A stretch of 64,000 nucleotides of DNA from Cordia subcordata (lineage: Eukaryota > Streptophyta > Magnoliopsida > Boraginales > Cordiaceae). Numbering within the stretch: position 1 is the first letter of the stretch; every line of letters starts with the position of its first letter. The notes below the pieces were generated by a model, which had not been told where the DNA came from, made no database searches, and worked only from the letters and a program-made list of their open reading frames with translations. The stretch covers positions 14,628,001-14,692,000 of the forward strand of contig JAPTOF010000016.1 in NCBI GenBank assembly GCA_028554755.1, written 5' to 3'. The position numbers were made by a program, and so were the translations under genes. Below are positions 1 through 11,087 of the stretch, piece after piece.

Positions 1-172
1 TAACCTCTCATCATGTCATGAGCAATAAGGATATTTTCATGGATGAGCCTTCCCTTAGTGAATGCTGATTGATTCCAAGAGATGAAGTTGGGTAAGCATA
101 CCTTTATCCTACTTGCAATGAGCTTTGAGACGCACTTGTAGATGGTGTTACGACATGATATTGGCCTATAAT
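1..172 (-). pseudogene. Array A unit fragment A0 (L1-a RT, YRPISC region)
   Basis: Right-hand end of an array-A unit cut by the window edge. On the minus strand it encodes the RT stretch from YRPISC through NQSAFTKGRLIHEN, the conserved finger/palm blocks upstream of motif A in plant L1 reverse transcriptases. The array must extend to the left of the window. Confidence 0.85.
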
Positions 173-1663
173 ATCCCAAGTGTGACTGAAAGGAAGCTTC
201 CACTCGGGAAAGATTCCATGAAATTCTATCCACTGTGCTTCCGTTAAGACTCAATTCAGGAACAGCGACATGGGAGAGATGCATTGGCCAAGTCCAAGAA
301 CCATCAATGAAAATCTCACATACCTTTGCATGAATTGGGGGATGTGGGATGGCATTTGTCCATCGCTCAAAGAGAGAACCATCTTTGTGCCAATTATCGC
401 TCCAAAAGAAGGTGTTTGCTCCATTTCCAACCTTGTGCTTAAGGAATCTTTTTGCAATGGGACGGCAGCCTAGAAGTGTTTTAAAACCCGACTTGCCTCC
501 TTGGGAGCTTGTGAATTCCAAATAGAAGAGTCTTTGATATAATTTGCTTGAACCCATTGACTCCAAAGTGTTTCTTTCATTGCATACATCCTCCAAAAAT
601 TTTGAGCATGTATGTTAAGTTTACCTCCTCAATGCTTCGGATACCAAGCCCCCCCTCCTTAAGTGGGAGACAAATGTCCTTCCAAGCCACCCTAGGACCA
701 GTCCCCCTCCACAAAAAGGCTTTGAATTTTGTTTCAATGGCGGCCATAACTCCTTCAGGTAAAAGGAAAGCGTTCACCCAATAAGCACAAATCTGAAGGA
801 GAACCGATTTGATAAGCACTAGTCTCCCAGCAAAGGAGAGCCAATTGTTGCACCATGAGTAAAGCTTTGAAGTGATTTTTTCCAAGAGAGGACAGTCAAG
901 TTTTCTAAGCTTTCTTGAAACAGGTGGGATGCCCAAATAACGGATTGAAGCTCACCTTCTGAACTCAATTCTATCCGTGATTGCTCTTTTCTCCTCACTT
1001 GGAACTCCACCAAAGAAGATAACACTCTTAGCATTATTGATAATCAGCCCTGAGTGAGTTGAAAAAGTTCTCAAAGTATCCACGATGCAATCAATAGAAT
1101 TCATGTCCCCTTTACAAAAGATAAGAAGATCATCCGCAAAACAAAGATGATTAAGCTTTATGCTTCCACATTTTGGGTGAAAATGAAACTTCGGGTTGTT
1201 TGCCAAGTTGTTAAGCATGCACGAAAGAACCTCCATACACAGGACAAAGAGATAAGGAGAGATAGGATCTCCTTGCCTAACGCCATTTGCAGCCCAGAAG
1301 TAACCTTCCAAACCTCCATTGAGGGCAATGGAGAAGCTAGGAGTTTTAATACAAGCCATAATCCAATCCACAAATTTTTGGGAAATCCAAAAGCAAGAAG
1401 AGTGCATTCAATGAATCTCCAATTCAAGGAGTCAAAAGCTTTCATAATATCAACTTTAAAGGCAAATCTTGTGGAAATATGTCTCCTTTGATAACCTCTC
1501 ATCATGTCATGAGCAATAAGGATATTTTCATGGATGAGCCTTCCCTTAGTGAATGCTGATTGATTCCAAGAGATGAAGTTGGGTAAGCATACCTTTATCC
1601 TACTTGCAATGAGCTTTGAGACGCACTTGTAGATGGTGTTACGACATGATATTGGCCTATAAT
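173..1663 (-). pseudogene. Array A unit A1: L1-a RT core fragment
   Basis: Minus-strand RT segment. Reading from high to low coordinates it holds YRPISC, motif A (KVDIMKAFDS), motif B (GVRQGDPISP), motif C FADD at 1129-1140, thumb blocks, and the connection region up to HTWD. A single-base loss near 1375, shared by all array-A units, splits the RT frame between FPK and FVDWI. This unit also has private differences: a missing gg/cgg near 950-960, a lost cag near 893, and a patch at 240-270 where the coding differs from other units. It has no start, endonuclease or stop of its own and cannot make an active enzyme. Confidence 0.9.
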
Positions 1664-3164
1664 ATCCCAAGTGTGACTGAAAGGGAAGCTTCCACTCGGG
1701 GAAAGATTCCATGAAATTCTATCCACTGTGCTTTCGTTAAGACTAAATTCTGGAACATCGACATGGGAGAGATGCATTGGCCAATTCCAAGAACCATCAA
1801 TGAAAATCTCACATACCTTTGCATGAATTGGGGGATGTGGGATGGCATTTGTCCATCGCTCAAAGAGAGAACCATCTTTGTGCCAATTATCGCTCCAAAA
1901 GAAGGTGTTTGCTCCATTTCCAACCTTGTGCTTAAGGAATCTTTTTGCAATGGGACGGCAGCCTAGAAGTGTTTTAAAAACCCGACTTGCCTCCTTGGGA
2001 GCTTGTGAATTCCAAATAGAAGAGTCTTTGATATAATTTGCTTGAACCCATTGACTCCAAAGTGTTTCTTTCATTGCATACATCCTCCAAAAAATTTTGA
2101 GCATGTATGTTAAGTTTACCTCCTCAATGCTTCGGATACCAAGCCCCCCCTCCTTAAGTGGGAGACAAATGTCCTTCCAAGCCACCCTAGGACCAGTCCC
2201 CCTCCACAAAAAGGCTTTGAATTTTGTTTCAATGGCGGCCATAACTCCTTCAGGTAAAAGGAAAGCGTTCACCCAATAAGCACAAATCTGAAGGAGAACC
2301 GATTTGATAAGCACTAGTCTCCCAGCAAAGGAGAGCCAATTGTTGCACCATGAGTCAAGCTTTGAAGTGATTTTTTCCAAGAGAGGACAGCAGTCAAGTT
2401 TTCTAAGCTTTCTTGAAACAGGTGGGATGCCCAAATAACGGATTGGAAGCTCACCTTCTCGGAACTCAATTCTATCCGTGATTGCTCTTTTCTCCTCACT
2501 TGGAACTCCACCAAAGAAGATAACACTCTTAGCATTATTGATAATCAGCCCTGAGTGAGTTGAAAAAGTTCTCAAAGTATCCACGATGCAATCAATAGAA
2601 TTCATGTCCCCTTTACAAAAGATAAGAAGATCATCCGCAAAACAAAGATGATTAAGCTTTATGCTTCCACATTTTGGGTGAAAATGAAACTTCGGGTTGT
2701 TTGCCAAGTTGTTAAGCATGCACGAAAGAACCTCCATACACAGGACAAAGAGATAAGGAGAGATAGGATCTCCTTGCCTAACGCCATTTGCACCCGAGAA
2801 GTAACCTTCCAAACCTCCATTGAGGGCAATGGAGAAGCTAGGAGTTTTAATACAAGCCATAATCCAATCCACAAATTTTTGGGAAATCCAAAAGCAAGAA
2901 GAGTGCATTCAATGAATCTCCAATTCAAGGAGTCAAAAGCTTTCATAATATCAACTTTAAAGGCAAATCTTGTGGAAATATGTCTCCTTTGATAACCTCT
3001 CATCATGTCATGAGCAATAAGGATATTTTCATGGATGAGCCTTCCCTTAGTGAATGCTGATTGATTCCAAGAGATGAAGTTGGGTAAGCATACCTTTATC
3101 CTACTTGCAATGAGCTTTGAGACGCACTTGTAGATGGTGTTACGACATGATATTGGCCTATAAT
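1664..3164 (-). pseudogene. Array A unit A2: L1-a RT core fragment, best-preserved frame
   Basis: This is the best-preserved copy of the L1-a RT core in the window. An open minus-strand frame of 437 codons (2908 down to 1595) covers FVDWI, motif B (about 2757-2785), motif C FADD (2630-2641), the RYLGIPP and LSFAGR thumb blocks, the ETLWSQWVQANYIKD block and the GNGANTFFWSDNW connection. It ends out of frame just across the unit junction. Motif A lies at 2930-2957 in a separate frame because of the fixed 1-bp deletion near 2873-2880. In plant L1 elements this protein reverse-transcribes element RNA at a nicked chromosomal target. Here it lacks the upstream endonuclease and linker and the downstream zinc-binding domain. 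Confidence 0.92.
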
Positions 3165-4661
3165 ATCCCAAGTGTGACTGAAAGTGAAGCTTCCACTCGG
3201 TTAAAGATTCCATGAAATTCTATCCACTGTGCTTTCGTTAAGACTAAATTCTGGAACATCGACATGGGAGAGATGCATTGGCCAAGTCCAAGAACCATCA
3301 ATGAAAATCTCACATACCTTTGCATGAATTGGGGGATGTGGGATGGCATTTGTCCATCGCTCAAAGAGAGAACCATCTTTGTGCCAATTATCGCTCCAAA
3401 AGAAGGTGTTTGCTCCATTTCCAACCTTGTGCTTAAGGAATCTTTTTGCAATGGGACGGCAGCCTAGAAGTGTTTTAAAAACCCGACTTGCCTCCTTGGG
3501 AGCTTGTGAATTCCAAATAGAAGAGTCTTTGATATAATTTGCTTGAACCCATTGACTCCAAAGTGTTTCTTTCATTGCATACATCCTCCAAAAATTTTGA
3601 GCATGTATGTTAAGTTTACCTCCTCAATGCTTCGGATACCAAGCCCCCCCTCCTTAAGTGGGAGACAAATGTCCTTCCAAGCCACCCTAGGACCAGTCCC
3701 CCTCCACAAAAAGGCTTTGAATTTTGTTTCAATGGCGGCCATAACTCCTTCAGGTAAAAGGAAAGCGTTCACCCAATAAGCACAAATCTGAAGGAGAACC
3801 GATTTGATAAGCACTAGTCTCCCAGCAAAGGAGAGCCAATTGTTGCACCATGAGTCAAGCTTTGAAGTGATTTTTTCCAAGAGAGGACAGCAGTCAAGTT
3901 TTCTAAGCTTTCTTGAAACAGGTGGGATGCCCAAATAACGGATTGGAAGCTCACCTTCTCGGAACTCAATTCTATCCGTGATTGCTCTTTTCTCCTCACT
4001 TGGAACTCCACCAAAGAAGATAACACTCTTAGCATTATTGATAATCAGCCCTGAGTGAGTTGAAAAAGTTCTCAAAGTATCCACGATGCAATCAATAGAA
4101 TTCATGTCCCCTTTACAAAAGATAAGAAGATCATCAGCAAAACAAAGATGATTAAGCTTTATGCTTCCACATTTTGGGTGAAAATGAAACTTCGGGTTGT
4201 TTGCCAAGTTGTTAAGCATGCACGAAAGAACCTCCATACACAGGACAAAGAGATAAGGAGAGATAGGATCTCCTTGCCTAACGCCATTTGCACAGAAGTA
4301 ACCTTCCAAACCTCCATTGAGGGCAATGGAGAAGCTAGGAGTTTTAATACAAGCCATAATCCAATCCACAAATTTTTGGGAAATCCAAAAGCAAGAAGAG
4401 TGCATTCAATGAATCTCCAATTCAAGGAGTCAAAAGCTTTCATAATATCAACTTTAAAGGCAAATCTTGTGGAAATATGTCTCCTTTGATAACCTCTCAT
4501 CATGTCATGAGCAATAAGGATATTTTCATGGATGAGCCTTCCCTTAGTGAATGCTGATTGATTCCAAGAGATGAAGTTGGGTAAGCATACCTTTATCCTA
4601 CTTGCAATGAGCTTTGAGACGCACTTGTAGATGGTGTTACGACATGATATTGGCCTATAAT
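3165..4661 (-). pseudogene. Array A unit A3: L1-a RT core fragment
   Basis: Same content as A2. Motif C is FADD at 4130-4141, with a synonymous change in the Ala codon. Open frames on the minus strand are 4405-3572 (FVDWI to LKIF, 277 codons) and 3584-3201 (thumb end to connection). They are separated by the loss of one A in the A-run near 3590. The region before motif B is 3 bp shorter than in A2, near 4291. Confidence 0.9.
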
Positions 4662-6153
4662 ATCCCAAGTGTGACTGAAAGGGAAGCTTCCACTCGGGGA
4701 AAGATTCCATGAAATTCTATCCACTGTGCTTTCGTTAAGACTAAATTCTGGAACATCGACATGGGAGAGATGCATTGGCCAATTCCAAGAACCATCAATG
4801 AAAATCTCACATACCTTTGCATGAATTGGGGGATGTGGGATGGCATTTGTCCATCGCTCAAAGAGAGAACCATCTTTGTGCCAATTATCGCTCCAAAAGA
4901 AGGTGTTTGCTCCATTTCCAACCTTGTGCTTAAGGAATCTTTTTGCAATGGGACGGCAGCCTAGAAGTGTTTTAAAAACCCGACTTGCCTCCTTGGGAGC
5001 TTGTGAATTCCAAATAGAAGAGTCTTTGATATAATTTGCTTGAACCCATTGACTCCAAAGTGTTTCTTTCATTGCATACATCCTCCAAAAATTTTGAGCA
5101 TGTATGTTAAGTTTACCTCCTCAATGCTTGGATACCAAGCCCCCTCCTTAAGTGGGAGACAAATGTCCTTCAGGCCACCCTAGGACCAGTCCCCCTCCAC
5201 AAAAAGGCTTTGAATTTTGTTTCAATGGCGGCCATAACTCCTTCAGGTAAAAGGAAAGCGTTCACCCAATAAGCACAAATCTGAAGGAGAACCGATTTGA
5301 TAAGCACTAGTCTCCCAGCAAAGGAGAGCCAATTGTTGCACCATGAGTCAAGCTTTGAAGTGATTTTTTCCAAGAGAGGACAGCAGTCAAGTTTTCTAAG
5401 CTTTCTTGAAACAGGTGGGATGCCCAAATAACGGATTGAAGCTCACCTTCTCGGAACTCAATTCTATCCGTGATTGCTCTTTTCTCCTCACTTGGAACTC
5501 CACCAAAGAAGATAACACTCTTAGCATTATTGATAATCAGCCCTGAGTGAGTTGAAAAAGTTCTCAAAGTATCCACGATGCAATCAATAGAATTCATGTC
5601 CCCTTTACAAAAGATAAGAAGATCAACCATAAAACAAAGATGATTAAGCTTTATGCTTCCACATTTTGGGTGAAAATGAAACTTCGGGTTGTTTGCCAAG
5701 TTGTTAAGCATGCACGAAAGAACCTCCATACACAGGACAAAGAGATAAGGAGAGATAGGATCTCCTTGCCTAACGCCATTTGCACAGAAGTAACCTTCCA
5801 AACCTCCATTGAGGGCAATGGAGAAGCTAGGAGTTTTAATACAAGCCATAATCCAATCCACAAATTTTTGGGAAATCCAAAAGCAAGAAGAGTGCATTCA
5901 ATGAATCTCCAATTCAAGGAGTCAAAAGCTTTCATAATATCAACTTTAAAGGCAAATCTTGTGGAAATATGTCTCCTTTGATAACCTCTCATCATGTCAT
6001 GAGCAATAAGGATATTTTCATGGATGAGCCTTCCCTTAGTGAATGCTGATTGATTCCAAGAGATGAAGTTGGGTAAGCATACCTTTATCCTACTTGCAAT
6101 GAGCTTTGAGACGCACTTGTAGATGGTGTTACGACATGATATTGGCCTATAAT
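4662..6153 (-). pseudogene. Array A unit A4: L1-a RT core with altered catalytic motif
   Basis: Last array-A unit. The catalytic FADD reads F-M-V-D (5622-5633), so the first of the two metal-binding aspartates is lost and the copy would be inactive even if intact. Further small losses near 5130-5175 (cgg to gg, a C-run shortened) and near 5437 break the thumb frame. The high-coordinate end does not meet another array-A unit. It continues into the upstream RT sequence of array B, so 4662-7946 is the most extended L1-a copy in the window, although interrupted by an L1-b insertion. Confidence 0.88.
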
Positions 6154-6494
6154 ATCCTTGACCATGGAGGATTTGAAGTTTTTGGCACAAGAGTAACAAT
6201 TGTGGCATTTACCTCTTTGAGGAGATTGCTTGATTCAAAAAAAGACCTGATTGCATTCAATACATCCTTCCCCACAATCTCCCACGCAACCTTGTAAAAA
6301 TGGGAAGTGCAGCCATCCGGACCCGGGCTTTTGTTTGGGTAGAGAGAAAAAAGCGCATTCTTGATTTCATCATCGGTTAGAGGAGCAATGGTGGTGGCAG
6401 CAAATTCATGATCAATTTGCTTGCCAATAATATTTTTCAAAAGATCAACGTTTATGCTTGTGGAGGATTCAGCACCATGAAGCTTCTTGAAATA

Positions 6495-6506
6495 GCCAAC
6501 GAATTC
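6495..6506. repeat. Left target-site duplication of the L1-b insertion
   Basis: The 12-mer gccaacgaattc immediately precedes the L1-b 5' end and is repeated right after its poly(A) at 7580-7591. It could be 13 bp if the A before it is counted, because that A is absorbed by the tail on the right. Array C has this sequence only once, followed by ctctttcac. Confidence 0.93.
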
Positions 6507-7579
6507 TTGAATGTATACTTTTCTCCTTAAATCCTTTTGGAGAATGTATACTTGTAGGGATTCTCTTTGGAGCAATTGGATGCAAATTAACTACATCAAG
6601 GACAAATCGATTTGGACTCTCACCACTTCTAAGGATGATAGTTGGGTTCTCAAAAACCTCCTCAAAATTCGAAACTTTGCAAGAGCCCACATCTCTCATG
6701 TACTGCAATGGAAAGCACACGCACTTTTGGCCGACAAATGGCACACACATGGGGTACTTAGCAATTTTGGAGCAGCACTCTCAACAATCCACCATACTAT
6801 GCTAAGGTGTGTGACATTTTCGTTTTTGGTAATTGGTTTTGGCCTATTCATCTCATGCATTTTGATCCACCTTGCACCAATCTTGTGGAAGAAAATCTTG
6901 ATGCTTTTACTTGGAAACTTTCTCCAAATGGTGAATTCACTTTCTCGCACACTTGGGAGGAAATCAGAAGGAAGAAGAATAAAGTTGATTGGCACTATAT
7001 TGTTTGGTTCAAAGGACATACACCAAGACATGCATTTTTTACTTGGCTTGCTATTCATGATCGACTTTCCACAAAATTCAGATTGCTTTATTGGGGTAGA
7101 GAGCTGAATCCCACTTGCATTTTTTGCAACTTTGGATGTGAAACTAGAGACCATCTTTTCTTTAATTGTTGTTTCACTAGAAGGATCTGGAGGAAAGGAC
7201 TTCATCTTACCATGATCCAAGAAACTTTGATCGATTGGGGAGACATTATTGCTTTTTTTTCACCTTTTGCACTCGAAGATAATCTTAAAGCTACTATCTT
7301 GAAGCACTTTTTGGAGGCTGCAATCTACTTCATTTGGATTGAGAGGAATCATCGTGAATTTCACAAGAGTTTCAAGACAGAGGAGCAAATCTTTTCATCC
7401 ATCTTTAATCATGTTAGACTTAAATGCATTGTTGGAAAATATTTCACTACTTCTAGTTTGAATAGGAAAATTTGTAAATTGTGGGGGATGGAAGAAATCC
7501 TCCTTTGATCAGTTTGTTTTTGTAATTTTGTTTTCCTTCTTGAATGAAATTTCTTACTTTCCTCGCAAAAAAAAAAAAA
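6507..7579 (+). mobile_element. L1-b insertion, copy 0 (5'-truncated LINE)
   Basis: Plus-strand 5'-truncated plant L1: thumb end (FWRMYTCRDSLWSNW), connection region, zf-RVT with ligands spaced C-x2-C-x3-C-x4-H-x4-C, a stop at 7506-7508, a short 3' UTR and 13 A. A frameshift zone at 6700-6785, with several single-base losses (gtactgcaatgg, gccgacaaatgg, agcaattttgg), splits the frame; the zf-RVT part is open from 6807 to 7508. Related to but distinct from L1-a. The target-site duplication, poly(A) tail and 5' truncation are the marks of target-primed reverse transcription. Confidence 0.95.
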
Positions 7580-7591
7580 GCCAACGAATTC
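7580..7591. repeat. Right target-site duplication of the L1-b insertion
   Basis: Second copy of gccaacgaattc, directly after the A13 tail of L1-b, where the interrupted L1-a linker resumes. The implied first-strand nick on the bottom strand lies at GGC/T or GGCT/A. This only partly resembles the T-rich/A preference of L1 endonucleases. Confidence 0.92.
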
Positions 7592-7946
7592 CTCTTTCAC
7601 TTCATCATCTTCAAGGAGAGTATGACCATTCTCATTCTTGATAGCATGGATAGTGTTATTGAGCTTCCTTCCTTTAACCACATTATGGAAGAATTTTGTA
7701 TTTGCATCTCCTTCTTTGATCCAAGAAAGTCTTGACTTTTGGTAAAGCATGGCCTTTTGCTTTGCATCAAGCTCCTCCAATTTGCTCAAAATGCTTTTCT
7801 CCTTATCAATGAGAGAGTAATTATGCTCACCATTGAGGATAGAAAATTGGACACTCTCGAGCTCTTCCCTAAGATTTTTGATGACTAACGGAACGGCAGC
7901 AAAATGCTCTTTGTCGAAGGATTTCGTGGGAGAAGATGTTTTTTTT

Positions 7947-10900
7947 GCGGGATAAGTAAGAAATTAAAATTACTTCATGAAAGCTGTACATGTACAAAAG
8001 TTGTGGAGGGGCCTATACAATGATATCTTCAAGTCTCCACATTTTACGTAGAGCTTTGTTCAAAGATGAAGACTGAAATTTTCTACCAAAAGAGAGTTTA
8101 ACTCTAACATCATCAAAAACAGTATCAAAAATAAGTTCCTCGGTTCTTGCTTGATTCTTGAAGATTCGTTGATTCCTTTCAACCCAAATGTTGTAGATGG
8201 CTGCCCCAAGAAGATGCTTGAGAATTGTGGCTTTCAAATGTTTTTCAAGGGCAAAGGGAGTGAGGAAATCAATAATATCAGGCCAACAAATCAGATTTTC
8301 CGAACAAGAGTAAGTCGCAAACCCTTTCTCCAAATCCTCCTTGTGAGGCAACATTCAAAGAAGAGATGCTCTCCAGTCTCACAACCCACGTTGCAAAAGA
8401 TACACGAAGGATTGATATTAAGCCCCCAATGCAAGATTCTGAATTTTGTGCTAAGGCGGTCACGGAATGCAAGCCAAGCAACGAAGCTGTGCTTTGGGTT
8501 ATGCCTCTTGTGCCAAATGAGATTGAAACCTTCAAAATGAGTGCCTTTTCTTCGAATACTATCCCAAGTGTGATTGAAAGTAAAGCTTCCACTTGGGGAA
8601 AGATTCCATGAAATTCTATCCATTGTGCTTTCGTTAAGACTAAATTCTGGAACATCAACATGGGAGAGATGCATTGGCCAATTCCAAGAACCATCAATGA
8701 AAATCTCACATACCTTTGCGTGAATTGGGGGATGTGGAATGGCATTTGTCCATTGCTCAAAGAGAGAACCATCTTTGTGCCAATTATCGCTCCAAAAGAA
8801 GGTGTTTGCTCCATTTCCAACCTTGTGCTTAAGGAATCTTTTTGCAATGGGACGGCAGCCAAGAAGTGTTTTAAAAACCCAACTTGGCTCCTTGGGAACT
8901 TGTGAATTCCAAATGGAAGAGTCTTTGATATAATTTGCTTGAACCCATTGACTCCAGTGTTTCTTAATGAATGGAGAAGCTAGGAGTTTTAATCCAATCC
9001 ACAAACTTTTTGGGAAATCCCAAAGCAAGAAGAGTGCATTCAATGAATCTCCAATTCAAGGAGTCAAAAGCTTTCATAATATCAACTTTAAATGCACATC
9101 TTGTGGAAATATGTCTCCCTTGATAACCTCTCACGATGTCACGAGCAATAAGGATATTTTCGTGGATGAGCCTACCCTTAGTGAATGCTGATTGATTCCA
9201 AGAGATGAAGTTGGGTAAGCATACCTTTATCCTATTTGCAATGATCTTTGAGATGCACTTGTAGATGGTGTTACAACATGATATTGGCCTATAATCCTTG
9301 ACCATGGAGGGATTTGAAGTTTTTGGCACAAGAGTAACAATTGTGGCATTTACCTCTTTGAGGAGATTGCTTGATTCAAAAAAAGACCTGATTGCATTCA
9401 ATACATCCTTCCCCACAATCTCCCACGCAACCTTGTAAAAATGGGAAGTGCAGCCATCCGGACCCGGGCTTTTGTTTGGGTAGAGAGAAAAAAGCGCATT
9501 CTTGATTTCATCATCGGTTAGAGGAGCAATGGTGGTGGCAGCAAATTCATGATCAATTTGCTTGCCAATAATATTTTTCAAAAGATCAACGTTTATGCTT
9601 GTGGAGGATTCAGCACCAGGAAGCTTCTTGAAATAGCCAACGAATTCTTGAATGTATACTTTTCTCCTTAAATCCTTTTGGAGAATGTATACTTGTAGGG
9701 ATTCTCTTTGGAGCAATTGGATGCAAATTAACTACATCAAGGACAAATCGATTTGGACTCTCACCACTTCTAAGGATGATAGTTGGGTTCTCAAAAACCT
9801 CCTCAAAATTCAAAAATTTGCAAGAGCCCACATCTCTCATGTACTCGGCAATGGAAAGCACACGCACTTTTGGCCTGACAAATGGCACACACATGGGGTA
9901 CTTAGCAATTTTTGGAGCAGCACTCTCAACAATCCACCATACTATGCTAAGGTGTGTGACATTTTCGTTTTTGGTAATTGGTTTTGGCCTATTCATCTCA
10001 TGCATTTTGATCCACCTTGCACCAATCTTGTGGAAGAAAATCTTGATGCTTTTACTTGGAAACTTTCTCCAAATGGTGAATTCACTTTCTCGCACACTTG
10101 GGAGGAAATCAGAAGGAAGAAGAATAAAGTTGATTGGCACTATATTGTTTGGTTCAAAGGACATACACCAAGACATGCATTTTTTACTTGGCTTGCTATT
10201 CATGATCGACTTTCCACAAAATTCAGATTGCTTTATTGGGGTAGAGAGCTGAATCCCACTTGCATTTTTGCAACTTTGGATGTGAAACTAGAGACCATCT
10301 TTTCTTTAATTGTTGTTTCACTAGAAGGATCTGGAGGAAAGGACTTCATCTTACCATGATCCAAGAAACTTTGATCGATTGGGAGACATTATTGCTTTTT
10401 TTTCACCTTTTGCACTCGAAGATAATCTTAAAGCTACTATCTTGAAGCACTTTTTGGAGGCTGCAATCTACTTCATTTGGATTGAGAGGAATCATCGTGA
10501 ATTTCACAAGAGTTTCAAGACAGAGGAGCAAATCTTTTCATCCATCTTTAATCATGTTAGACTTAAATGCATTGTTGGAAAATATTTCACTACTTCTAGT
10601 TTGAATAGGAAAATTTGTAAATTGTGGGGGATGGAAGAAATCCTCCTTTGATCAGTTTGTTTTTGTAATTTTGTTTTCCTTCTTGAATGAAATTTCTTAC
10701 TTTCCTCGCAAAAAAAAAAAGCCAACGAATTCCTCTTTCACTTCATCATCTTCAAGGAGAGTATGACCATTCTCATTCTTGATAGCATGGATAGTGTTAT
10801 TGAGCTTCCTTCCTTTAACCACATTATGGAAGAATTTTGTATTTGCATCTCCTTCTTTGATCCAAGAAAGTCTTGACTTTTGGTAAAGCATGGCCTTTTG

Positions 10901-11087
10901 CTTTGCATCAAGCTCCTCCAATTTGCTCAAAATGCTTTTCTCCTTATCAATGAGAGAGTAATTATGCTCACCATTGAGGATAGAAAATTGGACACTCTCG
11001 AGCTCTTCCCTAAGATTTTTGATGACTAACGGAACGGCAGCAAAATGCTCTTTGTCGAAGGATTTCGTGGGAGAAGATGTTTTTTTT
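7947..11087 (-). pseudogene. Unit B1: core-deleted L1-a with nested L1-b
   Basis: Minus strand, 3141 bp. The linker resumes after the right duplication at 10721. RT N-terminus runs from about 9635 to an in-frame TAA at 8964-8966, where the RT core deletion joins FSIH to ETLWSQW. The C-terminal part ends at the stop at 8013. The ccg at 8299 (ccgg in intact units) shifts the zinc-domain frame, so the C-terminus is split into 8291-8940 and 8013-8354. This unit reads gactccagtg at the TLW codons, 2-3 bp shorter than the others. Confidence 0.9.
9648..10720 (+). mobile_element. L1-b insertion, copy 1
   Basis: Flanked by gccaacgaattc at 9636-9647 and 10721-10732; tail of 11 A. The frame is open from 9652 to the T5 run at 10264-10268, where one T fewer than in the intact copies shifts it inside the zinc motif. 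It resumes at 10260-10445 and, after a lost G near 10382, at 10379-10651. Confidence 0.93.

Larger units (their letters stand above)
1..6153. repeat. Array A: 1.5 kb tandem repeat from a LINE RT segment
   Basis: Four full units and a leading fragment repeat head to tail with boundaries at 172/173, 1663/1664, 3164/3165, 4661/4662 and 6153, giving unit lengths of 1491, 1501, 1497 and 1492 bp. On the minus strand each unit begins at the RT YRPISC block and ends in the HTWD region at the start of the zf-RVT part. The boundary joins ggcctataat to atcccaag. Comparison with arrays B and C, where both sides are uninterrupted, shows that these two points lie far apart in the element and share only about 1 bp at the join. 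Array A therefore represents a different excised segment of the element from the one amplified in B and C, and its sequence is diverged from them by scattered substitutions. The right edge runs collinearly into array B. Confidence 0.93.
6154..7946 (-). pseudogene. Unit B0: L1-a EN-RT linker and RT N-terminus, split by L1-b
   Basis: Minus strand. From the T-run at 7939-7946 downward it reads the EN-RT linker, with YQKSRLSWIKEGDANTKFF and the KGRKLN block, as far as KEEFVG. L1-b then interrupts at 6507-7579. After it come GYFKKL and the first RT block NKSPGPDGCTSHFYK, reaching VTLVPKTSN near 6170. The join to array A near 6150-6160 reads ataatatccttgacc, with a 2-bp excess and a missing g (ggagg for ggaggg), so the frame is broken there although the sequence stays collinear with the element. 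Confidence 0.88.

Noticed and set aside
1595..2908. Retron, group II intron or diversity-generating RT
   Set aside because: The RT blocks (NKSPGPDG, YRPISC, GDPISP, FADD) are followed by a zf-RVT domain and a poly(A) tail as in plant L1 elements; there is no msr/msd, intron structure or template/variable repeat.
9610..10203. Minus-strand 197-codon frame MNSKPSKKC
   Set aside because: Antisense shadow of L1-b in plus orientation.
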